From NCBI GenBank assembly GCA_963732155.1, contig CAVSYB010000014.1, positions 62,001 through 126,000 on the forward strand: 64,000 bases of DNA, read 5' to 3'. Source of the DNA: Roseiarcus sp963732155 (lineage in GTDB: Bacteria; Pseudomonadota; Alphaproteobacteria; Rhizobiales; Beijerinckiaceae). The notes under the pieces were generated by a model. The model worked only from the letters and a program-made list of their open reading frames with translations. It made no database searches and had not been told where the DNA came from. Below are positions 39,234-47,186 of the stretch, piece by piece (the first letter of the stretch is position 1; the number at the start of each line of letters is the position of its first letter). The translations under genes and the position numbers were made by a program.

Positions 39234-40627
39234 GTTACGATCTCATCGTCATCGGGTCGGGACCCGGCGGTTACGTCTGCGCCATCCGCGCCGCCCAGCT
39301 CGGCATGAAGGTCGCCGTCGTCGAGAAGGAAAAGACGTTCGGCGGCACTTGCCTCAACATCGGCTGCATTCCCTCGAAGGCGCTGCTCTACGCTTCCGAA
39401 ATGTTCGAGGAGGCGGCGCATGGGCTCGGCGCGCTCGGCGTCGTCGTCGCCCCGCCCCGGCTCGACCTCGCCGCGATGATGAAGCACAAGGCCGATACGG
39501 TGGCGGCCAACGTCAACGGCGTCGCCTTCCTGTTCAAGAAGAACAAGATCGAATCGTTCATGGGCGTCGGCCGCCTCGCCGGCCCGGGCAAGGTCGAAGT
39601 GAAGGGCGCCGGCGGCGATGCGAGGACGCTGGAGGCCAAGGCGATCGTCATCGCCACCGGCTCCGACGTCGCCCGTCTGCCCGGCGTCGAAATCGACGAA
39701 AAGACGATCGTCTCGTCGACCGGCGCGCTCGAGCTGGCCAAGCCGCCGGCGAAGCTGCTGGTGGTCGGCGCCGGCGTCATCGGCCTCGAGCTCGGCTCGG
39801 TCTGGGCGCGCCTCGGCGCGCAGGTCGCCGTCGTCGAGTTTCTCGACCGCATCCTGCCGGGGATGGACGGCGAAGTCGCAAGGCAATTCCAGCGCCTGCT
39901 CGAAAAGCAGGGCTTCAAGTTCCATCTCGGCCACAAGGTCGCGAGCGTCGCCAGAACGGCGACGGGCGCAAAGATCGTCATCGAGCCGTCCAAGGGCGGC
40001 GAGACTTCGACGCTGGAGGCCGACATCGTGCTGGTGGCGATCGGCCGACGCCCTTACGTCGAGGGCCTCGGCCTCGAAGCCGCCGGCGTCGCGGTGGAGC
40101 GCGGCCAGGTGGTGATCGACCGTCGTTTTCAAACCACCGCGCCGGGCGTCTATGCGATCGGCGACGCCGTGCGCGGCCCGATGCTCGCCCACAAGGCGGA
40201 AGACGAGGGTGTCGCGCTCGCCGAAATTCTCGCCGGCCAGGCCGGCCACGTGAACTACGAGGCGATCCCCTCGGTCGTCTACACCTCGCCGGAGATCGCG
40301 GTGGTCGGCAAGACCGAAGAGGAGCTCAAGGCGGCGGGGATCGCCTATCGCGTCGGCAAGTTCCCGTTCAGCGCCAACGGCCGCGCCCGCGCGATGCGCC
40401 ACACCGACGGCTTCGTCAAGATTCTCGCCGACGAGGCGACCGACCGCGTGCTCGGCGCGCATATTCTCGGCTATGGCGCGGGCGAGATGATTCACGAAGC
40501 GGTGGTGCTGATGGAGTTCGGCGGCTCCGCCGAGGATCTGGCGCGCGCCACGCACGCCCATCCGACCATGTCCGAGGCGATCAAGGAGGCGGCGATGGCG
40601 GTGGCCAGGCGGGCGATCCACATCTGA
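39230..40627 (+). CDS. lpdA: Dihydrolipoyl dehydrogenase (E3)
   Basis: The flavoprotein E3 reoxidises the lipoyl groups of the 2-oxoglutarate (and possibly pyruvate) dehydrogenase complex. The 465-residue protein has the FAD motif VIGSGPGGYVCAI, redox cysteines in GGTCLNIGCIPSKALL, the NAD motif VVGAGVIGLELGSVW, AIGDAVRGPMLAHKAEDEG and the interface His-Glu near HAHPTMSEAI. The coding sequence is complete, but the start is TTG 39230, overlapping the stop of the pentapeptide gene. The original ATG and leader stayed with the orphan copy at 38357. A weak GGGCGAAG lies upstream, so translation may rely on coupling. Confidence 0.96.
   Translation: MSYDLIVIGSGPGGYVCAIRAAQLGMKVAVVEKEKTFGGTCLNIGCIPSKALLYASEMFEEAAHGLGALGVVVAPPRLDLAAMMKHKADTVAANVNGVAFLFKKNKIESFMGVGRLAGPGKVEVKGAGGDARTLEAKAIVIATGSDVARLPGVEIDEKTIVSSTGALELAKPPAKLLVVGAGVIGLELGSVWARLGAQVAVVEFLDRILPGMDGEVARQFQRLLEKQGFKFHLGHKVASVARTATGAKIVIEPSKGGETSTLEADIVLVAIGRRPYVEGLGLEAAGVAVERGQVVIDRRFQTTAPGVYAIGDAVRGPMLAHKAEDEGVALAEILAGQAGHVNYEAIPSVVYTSPEIAVVGKTEEELKAAGIAYRVGKFPFSANGRARAMRHTDGFVKILADEATDRVLGAHILGYGAGEMIHEAVVLMEFGGSAEDLARATHAHPTMSEAIKEAAMAVARRAIHI
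39235..39327 (+). repeat. 93-bp direct repeat of the lpdA start, downstream copy
   Basis: This copy is part of the functional lpdA and pairs with 38362-38454. Confidence 0.95.
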
Positions 40628-40638
40628 CGGGCGGATCG

Positions 40639-41421
40639 ATGAAGGCGCGCCTTCCTCCGTTCGCCGCGCGCGCGGCGCTCGTCGCCCTGCTCTTCGCCGG
40701 GACGATCCTTGCGGGGCGCGCGGCCGATCCTTCGGCGATCTGGCGCATCGTCCATGAGCGGTGCGTCCCCGACCAGCAGGCCCACGGCGCGCCGGCGCCC
40801 TGCGCGGCGGTCGACCTCGCGGGCGGCGAACGCGACGGCGTCGCCATCCTGAAGGACATCAACGGCGTCGCCCAGTATCTGGCCATTCCCACCCGACGGG
40901 TCGCGGGGATCGAGAGCCCGGAGATTCTCGACCCCGCCGCGCCCAACTACTGGCGCGCCGCCTGGGCGGCCCGCTCTTTCCTCAACGCGCGTCTGCCCCA
41001 CGAACTGCCGCGCGACGCGATCGGCCTGGCGATCAACGCGGCGAGCCGACGAAGCCAGGACGAGCTGCACATTCATATCGATTGCGTCGCGCCGGACGTT
41101 CGCGCGGCGCTTCTGGCCTATCGCGCCCGTCTCGGCGCCGACTGGCATGTCCTGCCGTTCCTGCTCGAGGGGCGTCGTTACTGGGCGCGCCGCCTCGATT
41201 CGACGGACCTCGCCGACGCCGCGCCCTTCAGGCTGCTCGCCGAAGGGGCGCCCGGCGCCAAGGACGACATGGCGCAGGAGACGCTGGCCGCGATCGGCGC
41301 GACGTTCGAGCCGGGGCGCGCCGGCTTCGTTCTGCTCGCCGACCGCGCGGACGCGCAGGGCGGCGGCCACAGCGAAGACCTGCTCGACGCCAGCTGCGCC
41401 GTCGCCGCGCCGGCGCCGTGA
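40639..41421 (+). CDS. cdh: CDP-diacylglycerol pyrophosphatase
   Basis: The 260-residue exported protein matches the Cdh family, which hydrolyses CDP-diacylglycerol to CMP and phosphatidate. It has a hydrophobic N-terminal signal (ARAALVALLFAGTILAGRAA), the conserved early WRIVHERCVPDQ, and PNYWRAAWAARSFLN. The core reads RRSQDELHIHIDC, a HIT-like HxHxD motif. ATG 40639 begins 11 bases after lpdA, so cotranscription is likely. Confidence 0.88.
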   Translation: MKARLPPFAARAALVALLFAGTILAGRAADPSAIWRIVHERCVPDQQAHGAPAPCAAVDLAGGERDGVAILKDINGVAQYLAIPTRRVAGIESPEILDPAAPNYWRAAWAARSFLNARLPHELPRDAIGLAINAASRRSQDELHIHIDCVAPDVRAALLAYRARLGADWHVLPFLLEGRRYWARRLDSTDLADAAPFRLLAEGAPGAKDDMAQETLAAIGATFEPGRAGFVLLADRADAQGGGHSEDLLDASCAVAAPAP

Positions 41422-41486
41422 CTCGCCGCCGTCGCGATCGATCGGGCCAATCCGACGACCGCCGCAAGCGGACCACAGTTCCGACA

Positions 41487-41513
41487 TTGACCCAGCGCCA
41501 GAATTGCTAGAAT
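41487..41513 (+). promoter_or_regulatory. Sigma-70-like promoter candidate before the PCMT-like gene
   Basis: TTGACC (41487) and TAGAAT (41508) are separated by 15 bases in the 179-base gap after cdh, about 90 bases upstream of ATG 41601. The spacing is short, so the assignment is tentative. Confidence 0.4.
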
Positions 41514-41600
41514 GGATCGCCGTCGAATCACTTGTCGCGCGCCGCGCCGTTTTGGGCTATCAGGCGGAGCCGCGGATCGGCATCGACTTAAAGGAGGCGC

Positions 41601-42491
41601 ATGGTGCAAAGACGTCAATTCCTGGCCGGATCGGCCGGGCTCATCGCCGGCGCCCTGGCCCCGCGATTTGCGATGGCCGCCGCGGAGCCGATGGCCAAAG
41701 TGCCGACGCCTTTCACCTTCGATCTCGCGCCGCCGATGGACAGCCGCGAGAAGTTCATCGCCTGGGGCGTCTCCGTGCGCGGCGAGGAGCCGAAATATCT
41801 CGGCGAGCGGTTTGACCGTTTCGGCGCGCTGGTGCGCAACGAGGATCTCTGGGACGACCGCAACAAGCGGGCGTTCCTGATGACGCCGCGTGAGAAGTTC
41901 GTCCGGCCGGCCAATCTGTCGCGCGCCTACGAACACGCCTTTCTCGACATCGGCTACGGCGTCACCATTTCGGGCCCGCATATCGTCGGGCGCATGACCA
42001 ATACGATCGACGTCAAGAGGGGCGAAAAGGTGCTCGAAATCGGCACCGGCTCCGGCTACCAGTCGGCCTATCTGTCGCACCTGACCTACAACGTCTATTC
42101 GATCGAGATCATCAAGCCGCTCGCCGAGCGCACGCGCGCCACCTATGACGAACTGATCGCCGCCGGCTACAACGAGTTCAAGACGATCAGCACCAAGAAC
42201 GCCGACGGTTACTACGGCTGGGAGGAGGCCTCGCCGTTCGACAAGATCATCGTCACCTGCGGCATCGACCATATCCCGCCGCCGCTGCTGCAGCAGTTGC
42301 GGCCGAACGGCGTGATGGTCATCCCCGTCGGGCCGCCCGGCGCCCAGCGCGTCCTCAAGGTGGTGAAGACGCAGGCCGAGGACGGCTCGATCAACGTCGC
42401 CCGTTCCGACATCTATGGCGGCAAGATCGTGCCCTTCGTGCCGTTCACCAAACTGGAAGGCGAGACGATCAAGGGGACGCACAACAATTGA
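41601..42491 (+). CDS. Tat-exported PCMT-like SAM-dependent methyltransferase
   Basis: This 296-residue protein resembles protein-L-isoaspartate O-methyltransferase. The SAM-binding motif I is intact (KVLEIGTGSGYQSAYLSHL), followed by YSIEI and the later FDKIIVTCGIDHIPPPLLQQL and NGVMVIPVG. Unlike cytosolic Pcm it starts MVQRRQFLAG and continues through a hydrophobic stretch to AMAAAE, a clear twin-arginine signal with a plausible cleavage site near residue 27. Export would place a SAM-dependent enzyme in the periplasm, where SAM is not expected. AAAGGAGGCGC precedes ATG 41601, so the start and the signal are well supported. The next gene encodes a membrane spermidine-synthase-like protein. 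Confidence 0.85.
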   Translation: MVQRRQFLAGSAGLIAGALAPRFAMAAAEPMAKVPTPFTFDLAPPMDSREKFIAWGVSVRGEEPKYLGERFDRFGALVRNEDLWDDRNKRAFLMTPREKFVRPANLSRAYEHAFLDIGYGVTISGPHIVGRMTNTIDVKRGEKVLEIGTGSGYQSAYLSHLTYNVYSIEIIKPLAERTRATYDELIAAGYNEFKTISTKNADGYYGWEEASPFDKIIVTCGIDHIPPPLLQQLRPNGVMVIPVGPPGAQRVLKVVKTQAEDGSINVARSDIYGGKIVPFVPFTKLEGETIKGTHNN

Positions 42492-42507
42492 CCGGCGCCG
42501 CCATTTC

Positions 42508-42583
42508 TTCCTCCCTGGCGGGGGAAGATGGCCGGCGGAACCGTCACGCTTGGCGTGGCGCCTTCTCCCGCAAGGGGGGAAGG
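42508..42583. repeat. REP-type palindrome pair between PCMT-like and membrane synthase genes
   Basis: Two C-rich/G-rich hairpins of the type seen at 1877-1949 (CTTCCTCCC with GGGGGAAG, and CTTCTCCC with GGGGGGAAG) flank TGGCCGGCGGAACC and a GTCACGC/GCGTGGC hairpin. They fill the 115-base gap. Confidence 0.75.
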
Positions 42584-42606
42584 GCGGCGCTGCGGAGGGC
42601 TGTTGA

Positions 42607-45303
42607 ATGAACGACCGCTTCGCTCCGCCCGACGCGCTGCCAGCGATTCCGATTCCCGACGGCGACGTCGTTCTCGACGGGCGCGGGCGGCTGGCGCTCT
42701 ATCTCGCCGTCGGCCTCGCCGCCGGCGCGGTGATCGCGCTGCAGATCGACATCATGCGCGTCTTCTCGGTCGGCTCGTGGGCGCATTTCGGCTCGCTCGT
42801 GGTCAGCCTCGCGATGCTCGGCTTCGGACTGACCAGCGCCGTGATGTGCGTCGCCAAGGATTGGTTTCGCCGCCACTGGCTGGGCGCCGCCAGCGTCGCG
42901 CTCGCCCTGTTCGGGCCGCTCGCCGTGGGCGCCAATCTGTTCGTCCAGCAGCTCGGATTCAACGCGATCTTTCTGGTCTCCGACCCCGCGCAGAAATGGA
43001 AGCTGCTCGAAATATTCCTCGCCGACCTCACGCCGTTCCTCGCCGGCGCGGTGTTTCTCGGCTGCGTGTTTCTCAAGAGCAATCGCACGTTCGGCCGCGT
43101 CTATTTCGCCGATCTGGTGGGATCGGGCCTCTGCGGCCTGATTTTCCTGGCGGCGATGTACCTGCTGCGGCCGGAGAATCTGATCGCCGCGCCGCTCGCG
43201 CTATGGCTCGCCGCCGGGCTCGCCTGGGCCTCCGGCCCGGGCGGACGGCGCATGCTCGCCCCGCTGATCGGGCTCGCCGTGCTGGCGTTCGGCGGCCATT
43301 TCATCGCCGCGCCGGCCTATGGCCTCAGCCGCCTGGCGGTCAACGACTACAAGGGCGTCGCCTATGCGCGAAAGTTCCCCGACGCCGCCCGGGTTTACGA
43401 AAGCGTTTCGCCGTTCGGCTATATCGAGGCCTACTCCAGCTCCTATCTGCACTTTGCGCCCGGCCTGTCGGACAACGCCGCGTTCAATCTGCCGACCATG
43501 CCGGCCAACGCGTATCTGGCGATGTATATCGACAGCGACGGGCCGATCGGCATCATCCGCGACCTGCCGGCCAAGGATACGGCCTATTTCCGTTTCCTGC
43601 CGATGTACTACCCCTATGTGATCAAGAAGAACCCCAAGACCTTCATCACCCAGTTCGGCGGCGGCATATCGACGGCGCTCGCGCTGCGCTCGGGCGCCAG
43701 CAGCGTGACGGTCGCCGAAGGCAACAGGGCGGTGCTCGCCGCGTTTCGCGACAAGGTGATCGCCGACTTCACCGGCGACATTCTGTCCAGGGTCCGCGTC
43801 ATCGACTACGAAGGGCGGCATTTCCTCGCCCACACCGACGAGCGTTTCGACGTCGTCGATCTGAGCCTCGCCAACTCGGTCGGCCTCTCCAATCCCGGCG
43901 GCTTTGCGATCGTCGAGAAATATTCCTACACGCGCGAGGCGATGGAAACCTACATGCGCGCGCTCAGCGACGGCGGCGTGCTGTCGGTGACGCTGTGGAA
44001 CAAGGAAGAGCCGCCCAAATCGGTGCTCAAGCTCTACGCCACGATGGCGGCCGCCGCCAAGAACGTCGATCCCGCCCATATCGCCAATTCATTCTTCGTT
44101 TCGTCCTCCTACCTGTCGACTGCGACGGTGCTGTTCAAGCGCGGCGGATTCACCGCCGACGAAATCGCCAGGCTGCGCAAGCACACCCACGACATGTCGT
44201 TCGACGAGATCTATTCGCCCGGCCTGTTCTACGACGGCACGCAGACCGATCGCACGCTCGACGGCTATGTCGCGCAGATCTTTTCGGGCGCGGCGGGCGG
44301 CCCGGCCGCGCCGGCCGCCGCCGACGCGCAGCCGAACGCCGACGGCGCCGATCCGACGGGACCCGCCGATGCGACCGGGCCGAGCCCGGACGCGGCGCCG
44401 GCGGCGGGGGCGGACAACGGCGTCCTGCCGGCCACCGTGATGGGACGGCTCGCCTGGCATTCGCTGATCGACGGCGATTGGCCGGCGATCGCCAGGCGCT
44501 ACGTCTTCGACACGCGGCTGTTGACCAATGACGCGCCCTATTTCGCCGCCTATGTGAAGACCGCCGATCTGCCGCGCGTCCTCGACCGGCTGGAACTGCT
44601 GCAGGACGAATGGGGCTATCTCTTGATCTGGGCGACGCTGGGGGTCGCCTGCGCGACGGCGGTTGTGCTGCTGGTCATTCCCGTTCTCTGGGGCTGGCGC
44701 TCGATTTTTTCCAAATCGCGGGGAAAATTCCTGACCGTGGTCTATTTCGCCTGCCTCGGCGCCGGCTACATCATGGTCGAGGTCGGGCTGATCGCGCATT
44801 TCGTGATGGCGCTCGGCAATCCGACCATCTCGGCTTCGGTGCTGATCACCGGCATGCTGGTCTTCTCGGGGTTGGGCGCGCTGCTGTCCGAGCGCATGCT
44901 GCCGCGCATGCGGATGGCGATGCCCGTGCTGTTCCTCGCCATCGGCGGCCTGCTGATCGGCTATGCGCTGTTCCTCAACTATGCGCTCGATGCGATCGGC
45001 GCTTTCCCGTACGGCGCGCGTCTTCTGCTTTCATTCGCCATCATCGCGCCGCCGGCGTTCCTGATGGGATTCCCGATGCCGACCGCGATGATGACATTGG
45101 GACGCCTCGGCAAGGAGCACATGTTCATCTGGGCCTGGGGCGTCAATGGATGTTTCTCGGTGATCGGCGCGGCCGCGGCGCCGGTGATCGCCACCAATTT
45201 CGGGCTCGGCGCGGTGATCGAGATCGCCGGATGCGCCTATCTCCTCGCATTGCCGGCGTTCTTCGGCGTCATCATGGCGGGTCCGTCGCGCCGGGCCGCT
45301 TGA
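42607..45303 (+). CDS. Polytopic membrane protein with spermidine-synthase-like domain
   Basis: This 898-residue protein has an N-terminal block of about six hydrophobic helices (residues 25-240), a soluble Rossmann-like middle (about 330-520) and a C-terminal block of helices (about 675-890). An Ala/Pro linker at about 560-600 precedes the second membrane block. The middle resembles spermidine synthase: FGGGISTALALRSGASSVTVAEGN in the cofactor position and FDVVDLSLANS where the catalytic DxxDP lies. It lacks the GGGDG and catalytic Asp pattern of true aminopropyltransferases, so the reaction may be lost or changed. Related fused transporter/spermidine-synthase proteins are widespread and uncharacterised. 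It is flanked by the exported PCMT-like enzyme and a lipoprotein hydrolase. Confidence 0.75.
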   Translation: MNDRFAPPDALPAIPIPDGDVVLDGRGRLALYLAVGLAAGAVIALQIDIMRVFSVGSWAHFGSLVVSLAMLGFGLTSAVMCVAKDWFRRHWLGAASVALALFGPLAVGANLFVQQLGFNAIFLVSDPAQKWKLLEIFLADLTPFLAGAVFLGCVFLKSNRTFGRVYFADLVGSGLCGLIFLAAMYLLRPENLIAAPLALWLAAGLAWASGPGGRRMLAPLIGLAVLAFGGHFIAAPAYGLSRLAVNDYKGVAYARKFPDAARVYESVSPFGYIEAYSSSYLHFAPGLSDNAAFNLPTMPANAYLAMYIDSDGPIGIIRDLPAKDTAYFRFLPMYYPYVIKKNPKTFITQFGGGISTALALRSGASSVTVAEGNRAVLAAFRDKVIADFTGDILSRVRVIDYEGRHFLAHTDERFDVVDLSLANSVGLSNPGGFAIVEKYSYTREAMETYMRALSDGGVLSVTLWNKEEPPKSVLKLYATMAAAAKNVDPAHIANSFFVSSSYLSTATVLFKRGGFTADEIARLRKHTHDMSFDEIYSPGLFYDGTQTDRTLDGYVAQIFSGAAGGPAAPAAADAQPNADGADPTGPADATGPSPDAAPAAGADNGVLPATVMGRLAWHSLIDGDWPAIARRYVFDTRLLTNDAPYFAAYVKTADLPRVLDRLELLQDEWGYLLIWATLGVACATAVVLLVIPVLWGWRSIFSKSRGKFLTVVYFACLGAGYIMVEVGLIAHFVMALGNPTISASVLITGMLVFSGLGALLSERMLPRMRMAMPVLFLAIGGLLIGYALFLNYALDAIGAFPYGARLLLSFAIIAPPAFLMGFPMPTAMMTLGRLGKEHMFIWAWGVNGCFSVIGAAAAPVIATNFGLGAVIEIAGCAYLLALPAFFGVIMAGPSRRAA

Positions 45304-45439
45304 TCATCGAAACGTCGCAGACGCTTGAGAAAGGATTGTGCGCTAGACCCGGGACATCAAAGATTTTCCGGCGAAGTTCGTCTTTTTCGATTGAGGCGAG
45401 CGCGATGGACAAGCTCTAATCGGATCGGAGCATCGACGC

Positions 45440-46465
45440 ATGAGGGACGCGCGGCGTGCGAATTTCCTGGCGAGGACGGTTGCCGGACTGGCGTCGGCTT
45501 TCCTGCTCGCCAGTTGCGTCGAGACGTCGCCGGTGACGCAGCAAGGCGCGGCGCCGCCGACGACCCCGATGGGCCCGCAATTCGCCGACGCCGGCGGGGT
45601 CAACGTCGCTTTCCCCGAATTTCAGAATTCGGCCTTTCCCTATCGCGGCCTCATCCCGTCGGATACCGACAACCCCGGCAAGCCGCGTCCGTTCCTCGAT
45701 GTCGACGACAAGGGCCGATTTGGGCATTCCTCGCCGCGCGGCGGCGTCTACTGGGAGGACGCCACCTACAATGATCGCCATGTGCTGCTGGCGGCGTCGC
45801 CGGACTTCGACATCCACAGCCGCGGCGACCTCGTGATCTTCTTCCACGGCAATGAAACGACGCTCGCCAGGGACGTCGTCGATCGCCAGCAGGCGCCGCG
45901 CCAGTTCGCCCAATCGGGCCTCAACGGCGTGCTGATCGCGCCGCAACTGGCGGTCGACGCGCTCGATTCGAGCGCCGGGCGCTTCTGGAAGCCCGGCGCG
46001 CTCGCCGAATTCCTCGATGAGGCGGACGCCAGGCTGGCCGCGCTCTATCCCGGCTCCTCGCGCGGCGTGTTTCGACGCATGCCGGTGATTCTGGTGGCCT
46101 ATAGCGGCGGCTATCTGCCGGCCGCCTTCGCCCTGGCCCAGGGCGGCGCCGCGGAACGCGTGCGCGGCGTCATTCTTCTGGACGCGCTTTATGGCGAAGA
46201 GGACAAGTTCGTCGACTGGATCGAACGCGCGCATGACCGCGCCTTCTTCGTCAGCGCCTATTCGAAGTCGTCGCACGAAGAAAACGAGGCGCTGCGCCAG
46301 CGTCTCGCCGATGCCGGCGTCGAGACACAGGAGGGCATGCCGGGACGGCTCGGTCCGGGGGTCGTCGCTTTCGTCGACGCAGGCGACGCCGATCACGTCG
46401 GTTTCGTCAACAGCGCCTGGACCAGCGATCCGCTGCGCGACGTGCTGGCGCGAGTCGAACAGTAG
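45440..46465 (+). CDS. Lipoprotein with alpha/beta-hydrolase-like fold
   Basis: A 341-residue protein with a lipoprotein signal (ARTVAGLASAFLLASC, lipobox LASC with Cys about residue 27). A domain follows with DLVIFFHGNETT, resembling the oxyanion region of serine hydrolases, and ILVAYSGGYLPAAFALAQG, which is a nucleophile-elbow-like GYSGG variant (AYSGG). The late DAGDADHVGFVNSAW could hold the catalytic His. It should be anchored in a membrane facing the periplasm. The substrate is unknown. It follows the membrane synthase gene by 136 bases and may be part of the same periplasmic system. Confidence 0.7.
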   Translation: MRDARRANFLARTVAGLASAFLLASCVETSPVTQQGAAPPTTPMGPQFADAGGVNVAFPEFQNSAFPYRGLIPSDTDNPGKPRPFLDVDDKGRFGHSSPRGGVYWEDATYNDRHVLLAASPDFDIHSRGDLVIFFHGNETTLARDVVDRQQAPRQFAQSGLNGVLIAPQLAVDALDSSAGRFWKPGALAEFLDEADARLAALYPGSSRGVFRRMPVILVAYSGGYLPAAFALAQGGAAERVRGVILLDALYGEEDKFVDWIERAHDRAFFVSAYSKSSHEENEALRQRLADAGVETQEGMPGRLGPGVVAFVDAGDADHVGFVNSAWTSDPLRDVLARVEQ

Positions 46466-46516
46466 CGGCGCGCGGCGCCGTTTCGAGCCCCGGCGCTTCG
46501 ACGCGTCGACGCGCCG

Positions 46517-47170
46517 CTATTGGGCTTCGAGCGCCGCAATGCGCTCGCGCGCCGCGCCCATGCCGGCGGCGAGCGCCTTGGCGTAATAGTCGCGCGCCTT
46601 CGCCGCTTCGCCCTTGACCCCCAGAGCGCCCATGCGGGCCAGCGTCGCGGGGTCGTAAGTCTCGCCAAGCACCAGCAGCGCTCGGGCGTCCCCGGCCTCG
46701 GCGGCGCGCTCCAGAAACAGGCGGGCGCCGGCGATGTCGCCGGCGGCCAGCGCGACAAGGCCCTGCGCGCAGAGCCGGCGGGCCGCGTCGCTGGCGCGCG
46801 GCGCGACCGGAACGACCGCGGCGAGCGACAGCGAGCGCGTCGCGGCGGGCGCGGGCGACGCCGCGGGCGGATTGGCCTGCAGGGCGAGCGCCAGTTTGGC
46901 CATCGCCGAAGCGTCGGTGGCGGCGGGCGCCGCCGGCGCGGCGGCGGTGAACGCCACCGGCGTCGGATCGGGCGCCGTCGCGGCCGTCGCCATGTTGGTT
47001 GCGCTCGCCTGCGGCTTCGTCGCCGAGGAGCTGGCGACGAACACCGGCTGCGACACCGCGGGCTTGGCCGGCGCCGCGGAGTTCTGGATCTGCGGCCAAT
47101 AGGCCAAGCCTAGAAACACCGCCGCCGCGCTCGCGCCCACGGCGGCGCCAAACTCGATTACGCTGGGCAT
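46517..47170 (-). CDS. Small membrane-anchored protein with TPR/Sel1-like C-terminus
   Basis: I do not recognise this 217-residue protein. It has one N-terminal hydrophobic segment (AAVGASAAAVFLGLAYW), a long low-complexity Ala/Pro/Thr stretch (about 30-120), and a C-terminal helical repeat region. That region (LVALAAGDIAGARLFLERAAEAGDARALLVLGETYDP, GEAAKARDYYAKALAAGM) resembles Sel1/TPR repeats. ATG 47170 has GGGGGAGGGCGGGG upstream. It lies 17 bases after the TAXI-type protein gene on the same strand, so the two are probably one operon. Confidence 0.65.
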   Translation of the reverse strand: MPSVIEFGAAVGASAAAVFLGLAYWPQIQNSAAPAKPAVSQPVFVASSSATKPQASATNMATAATAPDPTPVAFTAAAPAAPAATDASAMAKLALALQANPPAASPAPAATRSLSLAAVVPVAPRASDAARRLCAQGLVALAAGDIAGARLFLERAAEAGDARALLVLGETYDPATLARMGALGVKGEAAKARDYYAKALAAGMGAARERIAALEAQ

Positions 47171-47186
47171 TCCCCGCCCTCCCCCT

